Source: Acidobacteriota bacterium (GTDB lineage: Bacteria > Acidobacteriota > Terriglobia > Acidiferrales > UBA7541). Taken from it: DNA of 64,000 bases. A model generated the notes under the pieces. It worked only from the letters and a program-made list of their open reading frames with translations. It was not told the origin of the DNA and searched no databases. Below, in pieces: positions 56,247-64,000 of the stretch. The stretch lies in NCBI GenBank assembly GCA_021818865.1, contig JAKASX010000008.1:1-64000 (forward strand), in the 5' to 3' direction. Every line of letters begins with the position of its first letter. The first letter of the stretch is position 1. Position numbers and translations under genes: made by a program.

Positions 56247-56297
56247 CCGGGCTTCACAGGCGGCCTGATTCCCTTGGCAATCGGCATCTTCAGCGTG

Positions 56298-56313
56298 AGC
56301 CCGTATTCGGGCT
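56298..56313. terminator. hairpin between convergent atpC and nagA
   Basis: AGCCCG-tatt-CGGGCT forms a 6-bp stem in the convergent gap and touches the nagA stop. On the plus strand it is followed by ACGTTTC, a poor U-run, so termination strength is doubtful. Confidence 0.4.
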
Positions 56314-57502
56314 ACGTTTCAGTCTGCGGTTCCCGCATGCGGCGGGTCATTACGCCGTGCACGTGCAGGGAATCATCCAGAAACAGCAAATCGGCATCAG
56401 CGCCAACCGCCAGCAACCCTTTGCGCGTTTCGATTCCCAGCCGCCGCGCCGGTTGCAGAGTGGCCATGCGCACCGCTTCGATAGCCGGCACGCCCAGCTC
56501 GACCATCAGGCGCACAGCGCGATCGAGCGTCAGCGTGCTTCCCGCCAGGCGACCCTCGCTGTCGCGGCACACGCCGCCCGAAACGCTCACTTCAAACGTT
56601 CCCAGGCGATAATTTCCATCCGGCATCGCCGTCGCCGCGATGGCGTCGGTCACCAAAATCAAGCGATCGTTTCCCTTGGCCGAGACGAGAATCTGGATCG
56701 CGGCCTTATCGACGTGGATGCCATCGGCGATGATTTCAGCCGTCACTTCCGGACGCGTCAGCACCGCACCCAGGACTCCCGTACCGCGGTGCGAAAACGG
56801 CCGCATCGCGTTGAAGACGTGCGTGGCGTGGCTCGCGCCCCGCGCGATCGCCGCCATCGCTTCTTCATACGTCGCGTTGGTGTGGCCCATCGAGACGACC
56901 ATCCCGGCCTCACGAGCCCGTTCCACCAGTTCGAGCGCGCCGGGGAGTTCTGGCGCCATCGTGAGGATTCTGGCCTCGCCGTCGGACGAGACAAGCATCC
57001 GGTTGAAAAGGCCGCCGTCCGCCGGCGCGGCAATCCATTTCGGCGGATGCACGCCGCGCCTCGCGTGGCTGATGAACGGCCCTTCGAAATGAATGCCCAG
57101 AAGTTCCGCCGCGGGAGTTTCCGAGACGGCGTCAGCACGCCCGAGTTTCGTCGCGCGCGCGAGCGATTCCAGGCTGCGGCAAGTGTCGTCGGGGCTTGCC
57201 GTCACCGTCGTAGCGACGTACGCGGTGGTGCCGAACCGCGCAACGGTTTCCGCGATGTGACGCAGACCTTCCGTGTCCGCTTCCATCACGTCGTGTCCAC
57301 CGGCTCCGTGAATGTGGATGTCAACGAATCCCGGCGCAATGGTCCATGCTCGCGCGTCGTATTCCTGGATTCCCGGAGGCAACTCCACGGCGTTACGGCG
57401 TCCCACGGATATGATTTTTCCATCCTCGATCAGCACCACGCTATCGGCAATCTCGACGAGTGGCGTCATCACACGCTTTGCGCGTATCGCTATGGGTTTC
57501 AT
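56312..57502 (-). CDS. nagA: N-acetylglucosamine-6-phosphate deacetylase
   Basis: The 396-residue amidohydrolase has the metal site and catalytic motifs of NagA: PGFVDIHIHGAGG, GIHFEGPFI (metal glutamate), SMGHTNATYEEA, THVFNAMRPF and LVTDAIAAT with the catalytic aspartate. It removes acetate from GlcNAc-6-phosphate in amino-sugar catabolism and cell-wall recycling. No NagB or transport gene is adjacent. It is the last gene of the long minus-strand run that starts with ileS. Confidence 0.96.
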   Translation of the reverse strand: MKPIAIRAKRVMTPLVEIADSVVLIEDGKIISVGRRNAVELPPGIQEYDARAWTIAPGFVDIHIHGAGGHDVMEADTEGLRHIAETVARFGTTAYVATTVTASPDDTCRSLESLARATKLGRADAVSETPAAELLGIHFEGPFISHARRGVHPPKWIAAPADGGLFNRMLVSSDGEARILTMAPELPGALELVERAREAGMVVSMGHTNATYEEAMAAIARGASHATHVFNAMRPFSHRGTGVLGAVLTRPEVTAEIIADGIHVDKAAIQILVSAKGNDRLILVTDAIAATAMPDGNYRLGTFEVSVSGGVCRDSEGRLAGSTLTLDRAVRLMVELGVPAIEAVRMATLQPARRLGIETRKGLLAVGADADLLFLDDSLHVHGVMTRRMREPQTET

Positions 57503-57580
57503 AAGGCTTCATCCTACACGAAGCGAGCCCGGCACTTGCCGCAAATCCATGTTTGGCTCGTCGAAATGCTTCGGCGTACT

Positions 57581-57598
57581 CCCCGCTTGATGGCGGGG
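57581..57598. repeat. hairpin between the VWFA-related gene and nagA
   Basis: CCCCGC-ttgatg-GCGGGG forms a 6-bp stem in the 121-nt gap between the two minus-strand genes. There is no U-run. It could slow transcription or be a relic repeat. Confidence 0.35.
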
Positions 57599-57623
57599 TC
57601 GGCAAAAGTCGAATGGACGAGAA

Positions 57624-58691
57624 TCAGTGTGGAGCAGGATCCGCGCCGGAGGCGCCCGGAGGTGATGGGGCCCAATAGCCCTGGCGGGCGCGCACTTTCA
57701 GGCCGTGCGTGTGGAGGATTTCGATTCGAATCCGATGGAATTTTCCGTCGTCGGCGTGGCTGGACGGCGTATAGGCGATCGAATACTGCGTGCGCAATTC
57801 GGTGCTGATATCGGCGAAGGCGCGCGCCAAGTCTTCCACGCGGTAGGGATAGAACGACCGGCCGCCGGTATCCTCGGCAAACTGGCGCAAGACGCGGTCG
57901 CCGCGACTGTAATGGAGCAGGACCGGCAATCCTTCAGCCGCTTTCTGCTCGGGCGAAAGCCAGTTGTTGTTGGTGCTGATGGTGTAAATCACCACACCGG
58001 CTCGCTCGGCCATATCGATGGCTTCGTCCCGGGTGTGGTTGCTGAGGTCGTCGTCGCCGTCGCTTATAACCACCAGCACGCGGCGGATGTTGCTGCCGGC
58101 CGAGGGAGGGGGTGGGTTCAGCAGATAGTCGCGGCTGGCGTCGTAAATGGCGTCGTAGAGCGCGGTGCCGCCGCCGGCGCGCTGGCGGAAAATCGCCTGA
58201 CGCAACAGATCCAGATGATCGGTGAAACCCTGCTGGAGCTGGGGATGCGTATCGAAGGTCATCAGAAACGCGAGATCCTTGCCGGGGCGCAGGATGTGGA
58301 AGAGGAAATCAAACGCGGCGTTCTGCTCGAATTGCAGCCGGCCGTGAATGCTGTTGGAGGTGTCGAGCAGCAACCCGATCCGCAGGGGCAGATCGGTTTC
58401 GCGATTGAAGAATTGCACCTGCTGCGGAATATCGTTGTCGAAAATCTCGAAATTGTTCCGGTTGAGATCGGTGACGAAGTGGTCGCGCTTGTTCAGCACG
58501 GAAAAGACGACGTTCACCAGGCGGACTTCGCGTTTCAGCCGGCCGACCGTCGGCGGCTTCTGCGCGTGAGCCGCCACCTGTTTCTGCGGCGCGGGCTTGG
58601 CGGTTTGCGCGGGCTTCGAGGCCTGGGAGGCAGCCGATACGCACATCCCCAAAACCAACAACACCCCCGCCACTCGCACGAGACGTTTCAT
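57624..58691 (-). CDS. secreted VWFA-related protein, acidobacterial type
   Basis: ATG 58691 after GAGGAG gives 355 residues with a signal peptide (MKRLVRVAGVLLVLGMCVSAASQA), a Pro/Lys/Gln-rich linker and a von Willebrand A domain. The segment VRLVNVVFSVLNKRDHFVTDLNRNNFEIFDN is the family's hallmark. The metal-binding DTSNS (MIDAS) follows, then VISDGDDD. Such proteins are numerous in Acidobacteriota and of unknown role, possibly adhesion. It is 10 nt downstream of rluD on the same strand. Confidence 0.9.
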   Translation of the reverse strand: MKRLVRVAGVLLVLGMCVSAASQASKPAQTAKPAPQKQVAAHAQKPPTVGRLKREVRLVNVVFSVLNKRDHFVTDLNRNNFEIFDNDIPQQVQFFNRETDLPLRIGLLLDTSNSIHGRLQFEQNAAFDFLFHILRPGKDLAFLMTFDTHPQLQQGFTDHLDLLRQAIFRQRAGGGTALYDAIYDASRDYLLNPPPPSAGSNIRRVLVVISDGDDDLSNHTRDEAIDMAERAGVVIYTISTNNNWLSPEQKAAEGLPVLLHYSRGDRVLRQFAEDTGGRSFYPYRVEDLARAFADISTELRTQYSIAYTPSSHADDGKFHRIRIEILHTHGLKVRARQGYWAPSPPGASGADPAPH

Positions 58692-58701
58692 CGGCTCCTC
58701 A

Positions 58702-59733
58702 TTATAAAAACCGCTGCAAAATCCGGTCAATCGCCGCTTCGCTTTCTCCCGTCTTGTTCCCGAGCGCGCGCAGCCATTCGCGCAGTTCCGGGGCCAGCGG
58801 CGCACAAATCTCGATCGGCTGGCCCGTTCGCGGATGCTCCAGCCGGACGCGGGCCGCGTGCAGCCAAAGCCTGCCGAGCGGCGCCAGCGTTTCGGCGCCG
58901 ATTTTCACGTGCGCCGGGGCGCCGTAGCGCGTGTCGCCGACCACCGGGTGCCCGACGGCCGAGAAATGAACGCGAATCTGGTGCGTACGCCCGGTGTGGA
59001 GTCCGGCTTCGATCAGCGTGAATTCATCGCCCGCCGATTTTCGCGAGGCGGTTTCTGATTTCAGCCGCAGCAGCACGCGCCAGGTGGTGAGCGCCGCGCG
59101 GCCTTCCCGGCGGCGGGTGGTCATTCGCGTTCGCCGGCGCAGATCGCGCGCGATGGGCAGCTCGATCCGGCCGCTTTCCTGTTCCAGGCGTCCGTGCACC
59201 AGCGCGAGGTAGGTTTTCTCGACGCGGCGCGCGGCCAGGGCGCGCACCAGATTCCGGTGCGTTTCATCATTTCGCGCGGCGAGCAGAACGCCCGAAGTTT
59301 CCCGGTCCAGCCGGTGGACGATGCCCGGCCGGGCCGGTCCACCCAGCGTCGAAAGGCGTCCATAGCGCCCCAGCAGGGCATTCGCTACGGTTCCCCTGCG
59401 CACGCCCGCGCCCGGATGGACGACCATGCCGGCCGGCTTGTTGATCGCCAGCAGATCGTCGTCTTCGTAAAGAACGTCGAGGGGAATGGCCTCGGCGAGC
59501 GCCGCGATTTCGCTCGTTTCGGGCAGTTGGATTTCGATCGTGTCGCCGGGCTCGATCCGGTGCGAGGCCCGTGCCGGATGACCGCTCACGCGCACGCCGC
59601 CAACCCGTATTCGCTCCTGGACTTGGGTTCGGCTGATTCCGGCAAGCCGCGCAGCCAGCCAGCGGTCCAGCCGCTCGCCTGCGTCTTCGGCGGCGGCGTG
59701 AAATCGCCTGAGCCGAGCGCTGAAATCGCTCAC
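58702..59733 (-). CDS. rluD: 23S rRNA pseudouridine synthase, RluD family
   Basis: GTG 59733 after GGGAG gives 343 residues. An S4 domain (about 15-70) is followed by the RluA/RluD catalytic core with HRLDRETSGVLL (catalytic aspartate), AARRVEKTYLALVHG, LIEAGLHTGRTHQIRVHFSAVGHPVVGD and RLWLHAARVRLEHP. RluD forms pseudouridines in helix 69 of 23S rRNA. An alternative ATG at 59763 would overlap the lgt stop by 14 nt. A role for RluC or RluA targets is less likely because of the S4 domain and length. Confidence 0.92.
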   Translation of the reverse strand: MSDFSARLRRFHAAAEDAGERLDRWLAARLAGISRTQVQERIRVGGVRVSGHPARASHRIEPGDTIEIQLPETSEIAALAEAIPLDVLYEDDDLLAINKPAGMVVHPGAGVRRGTVANALLGRYGRLSTLGGPARPGIVHRLDRETSGVLLAARNDETHRNLVRALAARRVEKTYLALVHGRLEQESGRIELPIARDLRRRTRMTTRRREGRAALTTWRVLLRLKSETASRKSAGDEFTLIEAGLHTGRTHQIRVHFSAVGHPVVGDTRYGAPAHVKIGAETLAPLGRLWLHAARVRLEHPRTGQPIEICAPLAPELREWLRALGNKTGESEAAIDRILQRFL

Positions 59734-59749
59734 GGCCGCTCCCTCGCGC

Positions 59750-60562
59750 TTATCGCCGGGCAAGTTCGGCCGTGACGGTGGGCGTCGACTCCGACCGGTG
59801 CTTCAGGAAGAGCCAACTGCCGAACAGGATCATCCCCAGGCTGACGAATTGCATGAACGACACCGTTCCGCCGAACATCATCCCGCGCCCCGGATCGTTC
59901 CGGACGAATTCCAAGGTGCCGCGTTCGATGCCGTAGAGGATCATCCAGGCGGCGACGAGTTCGCCGGTGAATTTCTGTCGCTTGCCGAGCCAGATCAGGA
60001 AGAGGAAGTTCAAAAACTCGGCGCCGGACTCCATCAACTGCGTTGGCCACAAGGGCACGTTTAACGGCGTGCCGACCAGCCGTGCTGCCAATGGGTTCGT
60101 AAATGTTATGCCCCACGGCAGCGTCGTCGGCTTGCCCCAGCAGCAGCCGGCGCAGAAGCAGCCGATGCGGCCGATGGCGTGGCCGAGCGCGAGCGGGGCG
60201 GCGAACGCGTCGGCGACGGCGAAATAGCCGAGTTTCTGACGGCGGACGTACAGCCAGATGAACAGCAGGCCGAAAACCACGCCCCCATAGATGTCTCCGC
60301 CGGATTGCAGCGTTGAATAGGAGAAAATCTCGCTGGGATGGCGCCAGTAATAAGGCAAATCGCCCAAAATCATCCAGAGCTTCGAGCCAGCCAGCGCGAC
60401 AAGAACCATATAAATCCCGAGGTTCCAGATCTGGTCGGGATTCAGCCCCAGCTTACGAGCCTGCCACCGGGCGGCAAACAGACCCACGATCACGCCGGTT
60501 GCCACCAGCACGCCGTAGGAATAGACCGTCAACCATCCGTAATGAAAGAGAACTGGATACAC
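59750..60562 (-). CDS. lgt: prolipoprotein diacylglyceryl transferase Lgt
   Basis: The 270-residue protein has seven hydrophobic segments and the Lgt signature in LALGHAIGRIGCFCAGCCWGKP, plus the YGIERGTLEFVRNDPGRG region with the catalytic arginine. It transfers diacylglycerol from phosphatidylglycerol to the cysteine of lipoprotein precursors in the inner membrane. It lies 3 nt downstream of lspA. Confidence 0.95.
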   Translation of the reverse strand: MYPVLFHYGWLTVYSYGVLVATGVIVGLFAARWQARKLGLNPDQIWNLGIYMVLVALAGSKLWMILGDLPYYWRHPSEIFSYSTLQSGGDIYGGVVFGLLFIWLYVRRQKLGYFAVADAFAAPLALGHAIGRIGCFCAGCCWGKPTTLPWGITFTNPLAARLVGTPLNVPLWPTQLMESGAEFLNFLFLIWLGKRQKFTGELVAAWMILYGIERGTLEFVRNDPGRGMMFGGTVSFMQFVSLGMILFGSWLFLKHRSESTPTVTAELARR

Positions 60563-60565
60563 GAT

Positions 60566-61066
60566 TTATGCCTTTCCCCGCACGTTTTCTCGATGGTCGG
60601 TCAGCAGGGAGAATACGATGAGGATGCCGCCCACCACAATCGCCGAATCCGCCAGATTGAATGCCGGCCAGTGGTAGCCGCGGATATGAAAATCCAAAAA
60701 GTCCACAACGCTATGACGCAGCACTCGGTCGAGCACGTTGCCCGCCGCGCCGCCCAGAATCAGCGCCGCACCCACCTGCCCCGGCTTTCCCGGAATCCGC
60801 TGGCTGGCCAATAGCCAGACCAAAAGCCCCATCACCCCGAGCGAAAACAGGATCAGCAGCCACACCAGCCAGGGGGCCCGCGCGTCGGCCAGAATTCCAA
60901 AAGCCACGCCGCGGTTGTTCGTGTGCACGATGTTGAACAGGCCGGGGATGATAACCACCCTGCCGCCCGGCTCAATAGCCGCAGCGACGGCGCGCTTGGT
61001 CAACTGGTCGGCGACGAGCACCGCCAGCGAGAGCCAAGCCAGACGCCATTTGCCATGCCTCATCAT
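60566..61066 (-). CDS. lspA: lipoprotein signal peptidase LspA
   Basis: The 166-residue protein has four membrane segments and the signal peptidase II motifs: DQLTKRAV, NNRGVAFGI, LILGGAAGNVLDRV and VVDFLDFHIRGYHWPAFNLADSAI with the paired catalytic aspartates. It cleaves the signal from diacylated lipoproteins. Its start overlaps the ileS stop (TGATG); ATG 61063 is also possible. Confidence 0.95.
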   Translation of the reverse strand: MMRHGKWRLAWLSLAVLVADQLTKRAVAAAIEPGGRVVIIPGLFNIVHTNNRGVAFGILADARAPWLVWLLILFSLGVMGLLVWLLASQRIPGKPGQVGAALILGGAAGNVLDRVLRHSVVDFLDFHIRGYHWPAFNLADSAIVVGGILIVFSLLTDHRENVRGKA

Positions 61067-63891
61067 CAGGGATTCCCGCCCTTCGCCGTTCCGCTGGATT
61101 CCTTCAGAACGGGCACGCAGCGCTCGCACAAGGTGGGGAATTCGGCGTCCGTTCCTACGGCGGTGGAATAATTCCAACACCGCTCGCACTTCGAGCCCTC
61201 GGCGCGTTCCACGGCCACGCGCACGCCGTCGAGTCCCACAGTTTCCGCGCTGGCCGGCGTTTTTGCCGGTTCGTCAACTTCCACCTGGGACACCAAAAAC
61301 ACCGCCGGCAGCCAGTTCCGGTAGCTTTCGAGCAATTCGCGCCAGCCATCCTCGGCGCCCAGCCGCACCTTGGCCTCGAGCGATCCGGCGATCCGTTTTT
61401 CATTTCGGGCACGCTCGAGCGCTCGAAGCACCTCTCCGCGAACTTCGCCCAGGCGCTCCCAATTCGCTGCCAGCCGCGGATCGAGCGCCCGGCCAAGTTC
61501 CTCCGGTTTGGGGAACAGGGCGATGTGCACGCTTTCGGGATCGCCCTCGCGCTTTGGTAGAAACTTCCAGATTTCCTCGGCTGTAAAGACCACCAGCGGC
61601 GCGATAGTCCGCACGAGCGCGTGGGCGATCCGCCAGACCGCCGTTTGCGCCGAACGGCGACCTTCGCTTGTGGGTGCGAACGTGTATATCCGGTCTTTCA
61701 GGATGTCGAAATAAAACGCACTCAAATCCACCACCGCGAAATCCTGCACGGCATGGAACACGCGCTGAAATTCGAACGCTTCGTACCACTCCTTCGTTCG
61801 CTTCACCAAATCCGCTGTTCTTCCCAGCATCCAGCGATCGAGTTCCCATAGCCGTTCGTCCGCCAGGGAATCCCGTTCGGGATCGAAATCGCCCAGATTT
61901 CCCAGCGCCCAGCGGAAGGTGTTCCGCAGTTTGCGATACGCCTCGGCCAGCTGCGCCATGCCGTGTTCCGACATGCGCAGATCGGCGTGATAATCCTGCG
62001 AGCAGACCCACAGGCGCAGCAGATCAGCGCCCCACTTCTCGCAAATTTCACTGGGCAGAATCACGTTGCCCAGCGATTTCGACATCGGCCGCCCCTCGGC
62101 GTCGAGCGCCCAGCCATAGGTGAGGACATTGCGATAGGGCGCGGCGTCGCGAAGCCCGACGCTCACCAGCAGAGAGCTCTGGAACCAACCGCGAAACTGA
62201 TCCGGCCCCTCGAGGTAGAGATCTGAAGGGAACCGCCGGTCGGCGTCGCGGCCATCGAGCACGGCCAGATGCGTCGAGCCCGAATCGAACCATACGTCCA
62301 GAATGTCGTTTTCCTTGCGCCAGCGGCTTGCGCCGCAGGCGCACCGCGTTCCGGCCGGCAACAGCTCTTCCGCCGGACGCGCAAACCACGCGTCGGCTCC
62401 TTCGCGCCGGAACCAATCGAGCACGCCGCCGAGCGCCCGGAAATCCTCCAGCCGCCGGCCGCACGCCTCGCAACTGAACGCGACGATCGGCACGCCCCAA
62501 ATCCGCTGCCGCGAAAGGCACCAATCCGGCCGTCCGCGCACCATCGCTTCGATCCGTTCGCGGCCCCAATCCGGAATCCAGCGCACCCCTTCCGCCGCTT
62601 CGATCGCTCGGTTACGCAGGTCGCGATGCTCCAGATTCAAAAACCATTGCTCGGTGGCGCGGAAAATCACCGGATTATGGCAGCGCCAGCAGTGCGGATA
62701 GCTGTGGCTCAATTTTCCCGAGGCGACCAGCGCTCCGCGCCGGCGCAGGAGTTCGATGACCGGCTCATTCGCCTCGAAGACGGTCTTTCCGCGGTAGTCG
62801 TCCAGACCTTCGGTAAATCTTCCCTCGTCGTCGAGCGGGGCGTAGGCTTCGAGGCCATATTTCTGTCCCGTGCGGAAGTCTTCGGCGCCGTGTCCCGGTG
62901 CAGTGTGGACGATCCCGGTGCCCTGATCGAGCGTGACGTAATCGGCCAGCACGCCGACGATTTCGCGGTCCAGGAACGGATGCCGGAATTTGGCGCCCTC
63001 GAACCGCCGCCCTTCTATCCGCTCATCGGCGTTTTCGCGATGCCGCAGCGCGACGCCCGTCTCATCGAGAAACGGCTGCAGCCGGTCTTCGGCCAGCAAA
63101 TAGACGTTGCCTTCGGCGTCTTCCGCGCAGACGTATTTGAAATCGGGATGAAACGCCAGGGCCAGGCTGGCCGGCAGCGTCCACGGCGTGGTGGTCCAGA
63201 TGAGGGCGTAGAAACGGCCGTTTCGCTTGGGGTTGATCGGCGCTTCGATCACTTCATACCGCACCCAGATCGAGGGACTGGTGTGGTCTTCGTATTCCAC
63301 TTCCGCTTCGGCGAGAGCCGTGCGGTCGTGCAAGCACCAGTACACCGGCTTTTTGCCGCGATAGACGTAGCCCCGCTCCTGAAAATCCAGGAACGCTTCG
63401 GCGATTCGCGCCTCAAAGGCGAAATCCATTGTCAGGTAGGGGTCATTCCACTGACCGAAAACGCCCAGGCGCTGGAAATCGCGGATATGCGCGTCCACGT
63501 AGCGACGGGCAAAAGCCCTGCAGAGCTTGCGGAATTCGGCCGGCTCGACCGCGCCCTTGCGCCCCAACTCCTTCTCCACCTGCGTTTCGATGGGCAGGCC
63601 GTGACAATCCCAGCCGGGGATGTAGGGAGCGCGGAATCCGGCCATGGATTTCGACCGCACGACCATGTCCTTCAGAATCTTATTGAGCGCCGTGCCCAGG
63701 TGGATTTCTCCGGTGGGGTAGGGAGGACCATCGTGCAGGATGAAAACAGGCGCTCCTGAGCGTGCCGCGAGGATCTGCTCGTAGAGGCGCTTCTCGTTCC
63801 ACTCCGCCAGTTGGCGCGGCTCGGCCTGGGGTAGATTGGCCTTCATGGGGAAGGGGGTTTTGGGCAAATTCAGTGTGTTTTTCAGGTCCAG
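61066..63891 (-). CDS. ileS: isoleucyl-tRNA synthetase
   Basis: The protein has about 941 residues and the class I synthetase motifs HLGTALN (HIGH), MSKSLGN (KMSKS), GWDCHGLPIE and a C-terminal zinc-binding CERCWNYSTAVG ... LCERC. No ATG, GTG or TTG is in frame upstream of TTG 63867. If CTG 63891 is the start, the protein opens LDLKNTLNLPKTPFPMKANLP, as in many IleS proteins, with GAGG 9 nt upstream. TTG 63867 or ATG 63846 would be shorter alternatives. It charges tRNA-Ile and overlaps lspA. Confidence 0.95.
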   Translation of the reverse strand: MDLKNTLNLPKTPFPMKANLPQAEPRQLAEWNEKRLYEQILAARSGAPVFILHDGPPYPTGEIHLGTALNKILKDMVVRSKSMAGFRAPYIPGWDCHGLPIETQVEKELGRKGAVEPAEFRKLCRAFARRYVDAHIRDFQRLGVFGQWNDPYLTMDFAFEARIAEAFLDFQERGYVYRGKKPVYWCLHDRTALAEAEVEYEDHTSPSIWVRYEVIEAPINPKRNGRFYALIWTTTPWTLPASLALAFHPDFKYVCAEDAEGNVYLLAEDRLQPFLDETGVALRHRENADERIEGRRFEGAKFRHPFLDREIVGVLADYVTLDQGTGIVHTAPGHGAEDFRTGQKYGLEAYAPLDDEGRFTEGLDDYRGKTVFEANEPVIELLRRRGALVASGKLSHSYPHCWRCHNPVIFRATEQWFLNLEHRDLRNRAIEAAEGVRWIPDWGRERIEAMVRGRPDWCLSRQRIWGVPIVAFSCEACGRRLEDFRALGGVLDWFRREGADAWFARPAEELLPAGTRCACGASRWRKENDILDVWFDSGSTHLAVLDGRDADRRFPSDLYLEGPDQFRGWFQSSLLVSVGLRDAAPYRNVLTYGWALDAEGRPMSKSLGNVILPSEICEKWGADLLRLWVCSQDYHADLRMSEHGMAQLAEAYRKLRNTFRWALGNLGDFDPERDSLADERLWELDRWMLGRTADLVKRTKEWYEAFEFQRVFHAVQDFAVVDLSAFYFDILKDRIYTFAPTSEGRRSAQTAVWRIAHALVRTIAPLVVFTAEEIWKFLPKREGDPESVHIALFPKPEELGRALDPRLAANWERLGEVRGEVLRALERARNEKRIAGSLEAKVRLGAEDGWRELLESYRNWLPAVFLVSQVEVDEPAKTPASAETVGLDGVRVAVERAEGSKCERCWNYSTAVGTDAEFPTLCERCVPVLKESSGTAKGGNP

Positions 63892-63967
63892 GGTAGTTGT
63901 CCTCGCTGCCGGATCGTCGCCGGCTCGCTCGTCCCTTGCGCGTGCGAGCCGTAGACAACATCGCTCT

Positions 63968-63997
63968 ATGTTACAATGACCTCGACGTACATGTCAG
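63968..63997 (-). promoter_or_regulatory. candidate promoter of the ileS operon
   Basis: On the minus strand CTGACA (5/6 match to TTGACA) is followed after 18 nt by TAACAT (4/6 match to TATAAT). The start site would be near 63961, about 70 nt before the ileS start. The window ends 3 nt beyond, so upstream elements cannot be seen. Confidence 0.5.
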
Positions 63998-64000
63998 CCG

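Overview
The window looks like a chromosome segment of a GC-rich member of the Acidobacteriota. I infer this from the genes. A secreted von Willebrand A protein at 57624-58691 has the layout of the acidobacterial VWFA-related family. There are also a secreted protein with a carboxypeptidase-regulatory-like domain plus TPRs, a DUF3108 protein, a 53-residue zinc-ribbon protein and many secreted peptidases. I found no CRISPR array, insertion sequence or integrase. Two tRNA genes are present: Pro(GGG), and one with anticodon CAU that resembles Ile2.

Layout. 0.25-6.5 kb holds housekeeping genes: a TPR protein, then on the minus strand der, a MerR regulator, tRNA-Pro and surE, and on the plus strand an iron-sulfur DinG/XPD-type helicase. 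6.5-8.5 kb is a preQ0 operon (queD, a 61-residue membrane protein, queE, queC). 9.8-11.4 kb encodes a two-gene ABC-2 transporter. 11.7-16.7 kb is a complete lasso-peptide cluster: a PqqD-like recognition protein, a transglutaminase-like peptidase, an asparagine-synthetase-like cyclase, a 49-residue precursor gene overlapping the end of the cyclase gene, an HPr-kinase-like protein and a PF14907-type nucleotidyltransferase. The first three genes overlap by ATGA. 16.8-21.4 kb has a glycosyltransferase, a glutaminase-like secreted protein and a Gfo/Idh/MocA oxidoreductase. 21.6-23.3 kb is a two-gene block with foreign-looking codon use (a TauD-like oxygenase and a HEPN plus zinc-ribbon protein), beside the 3' end of the tRNA(CAU) gene.

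23.5-31.8 kb looks like a peptide, proline and hydroxyproline use region: an S10 peptidase, a divergent SDR, a DHDPS-family lyase, a GntR regulator, proline dehydrogenase, an amino-acid permease and a proline-racemase-family enzyme. A perfect 10-bp palindrome lies between the divergent lyase and regulator genes. 31.9-42.1 kb has a frameshifted small gene coupled to a DUF2283 gene, a Tat-exported class V aminotransferase homologue, an M28 peptidase, an alpha/beta hydrolase, an AhpD-like protein, a CDF metal exporter and several small proteins. 42.3-49.8 kb has a phosphoglycolate-phosphatase-like HAD protein, two nucleotide-sugar enzymes, envelope proteins, a DHA2 efflux pump and a BON protein.

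50.2-56.2 kb is an F-type ATP synthase operon encoding b', b, delta, alpha, gamma, beta and epsilon, but not subunits a and c. It has a good sigma-70-type promoter. 56.3-63.9 kb on the minus strand runs ileS, lspA, lgt, rluD, the VWFA-related gene and nagA, which joins lipoprotein maturation to housekeeping functions.

The best candidates for undescribed biology are the lasso cluster with its unannotated two-cysteine precursor, and the oxygenase/HEPN pair beside the tRNA.
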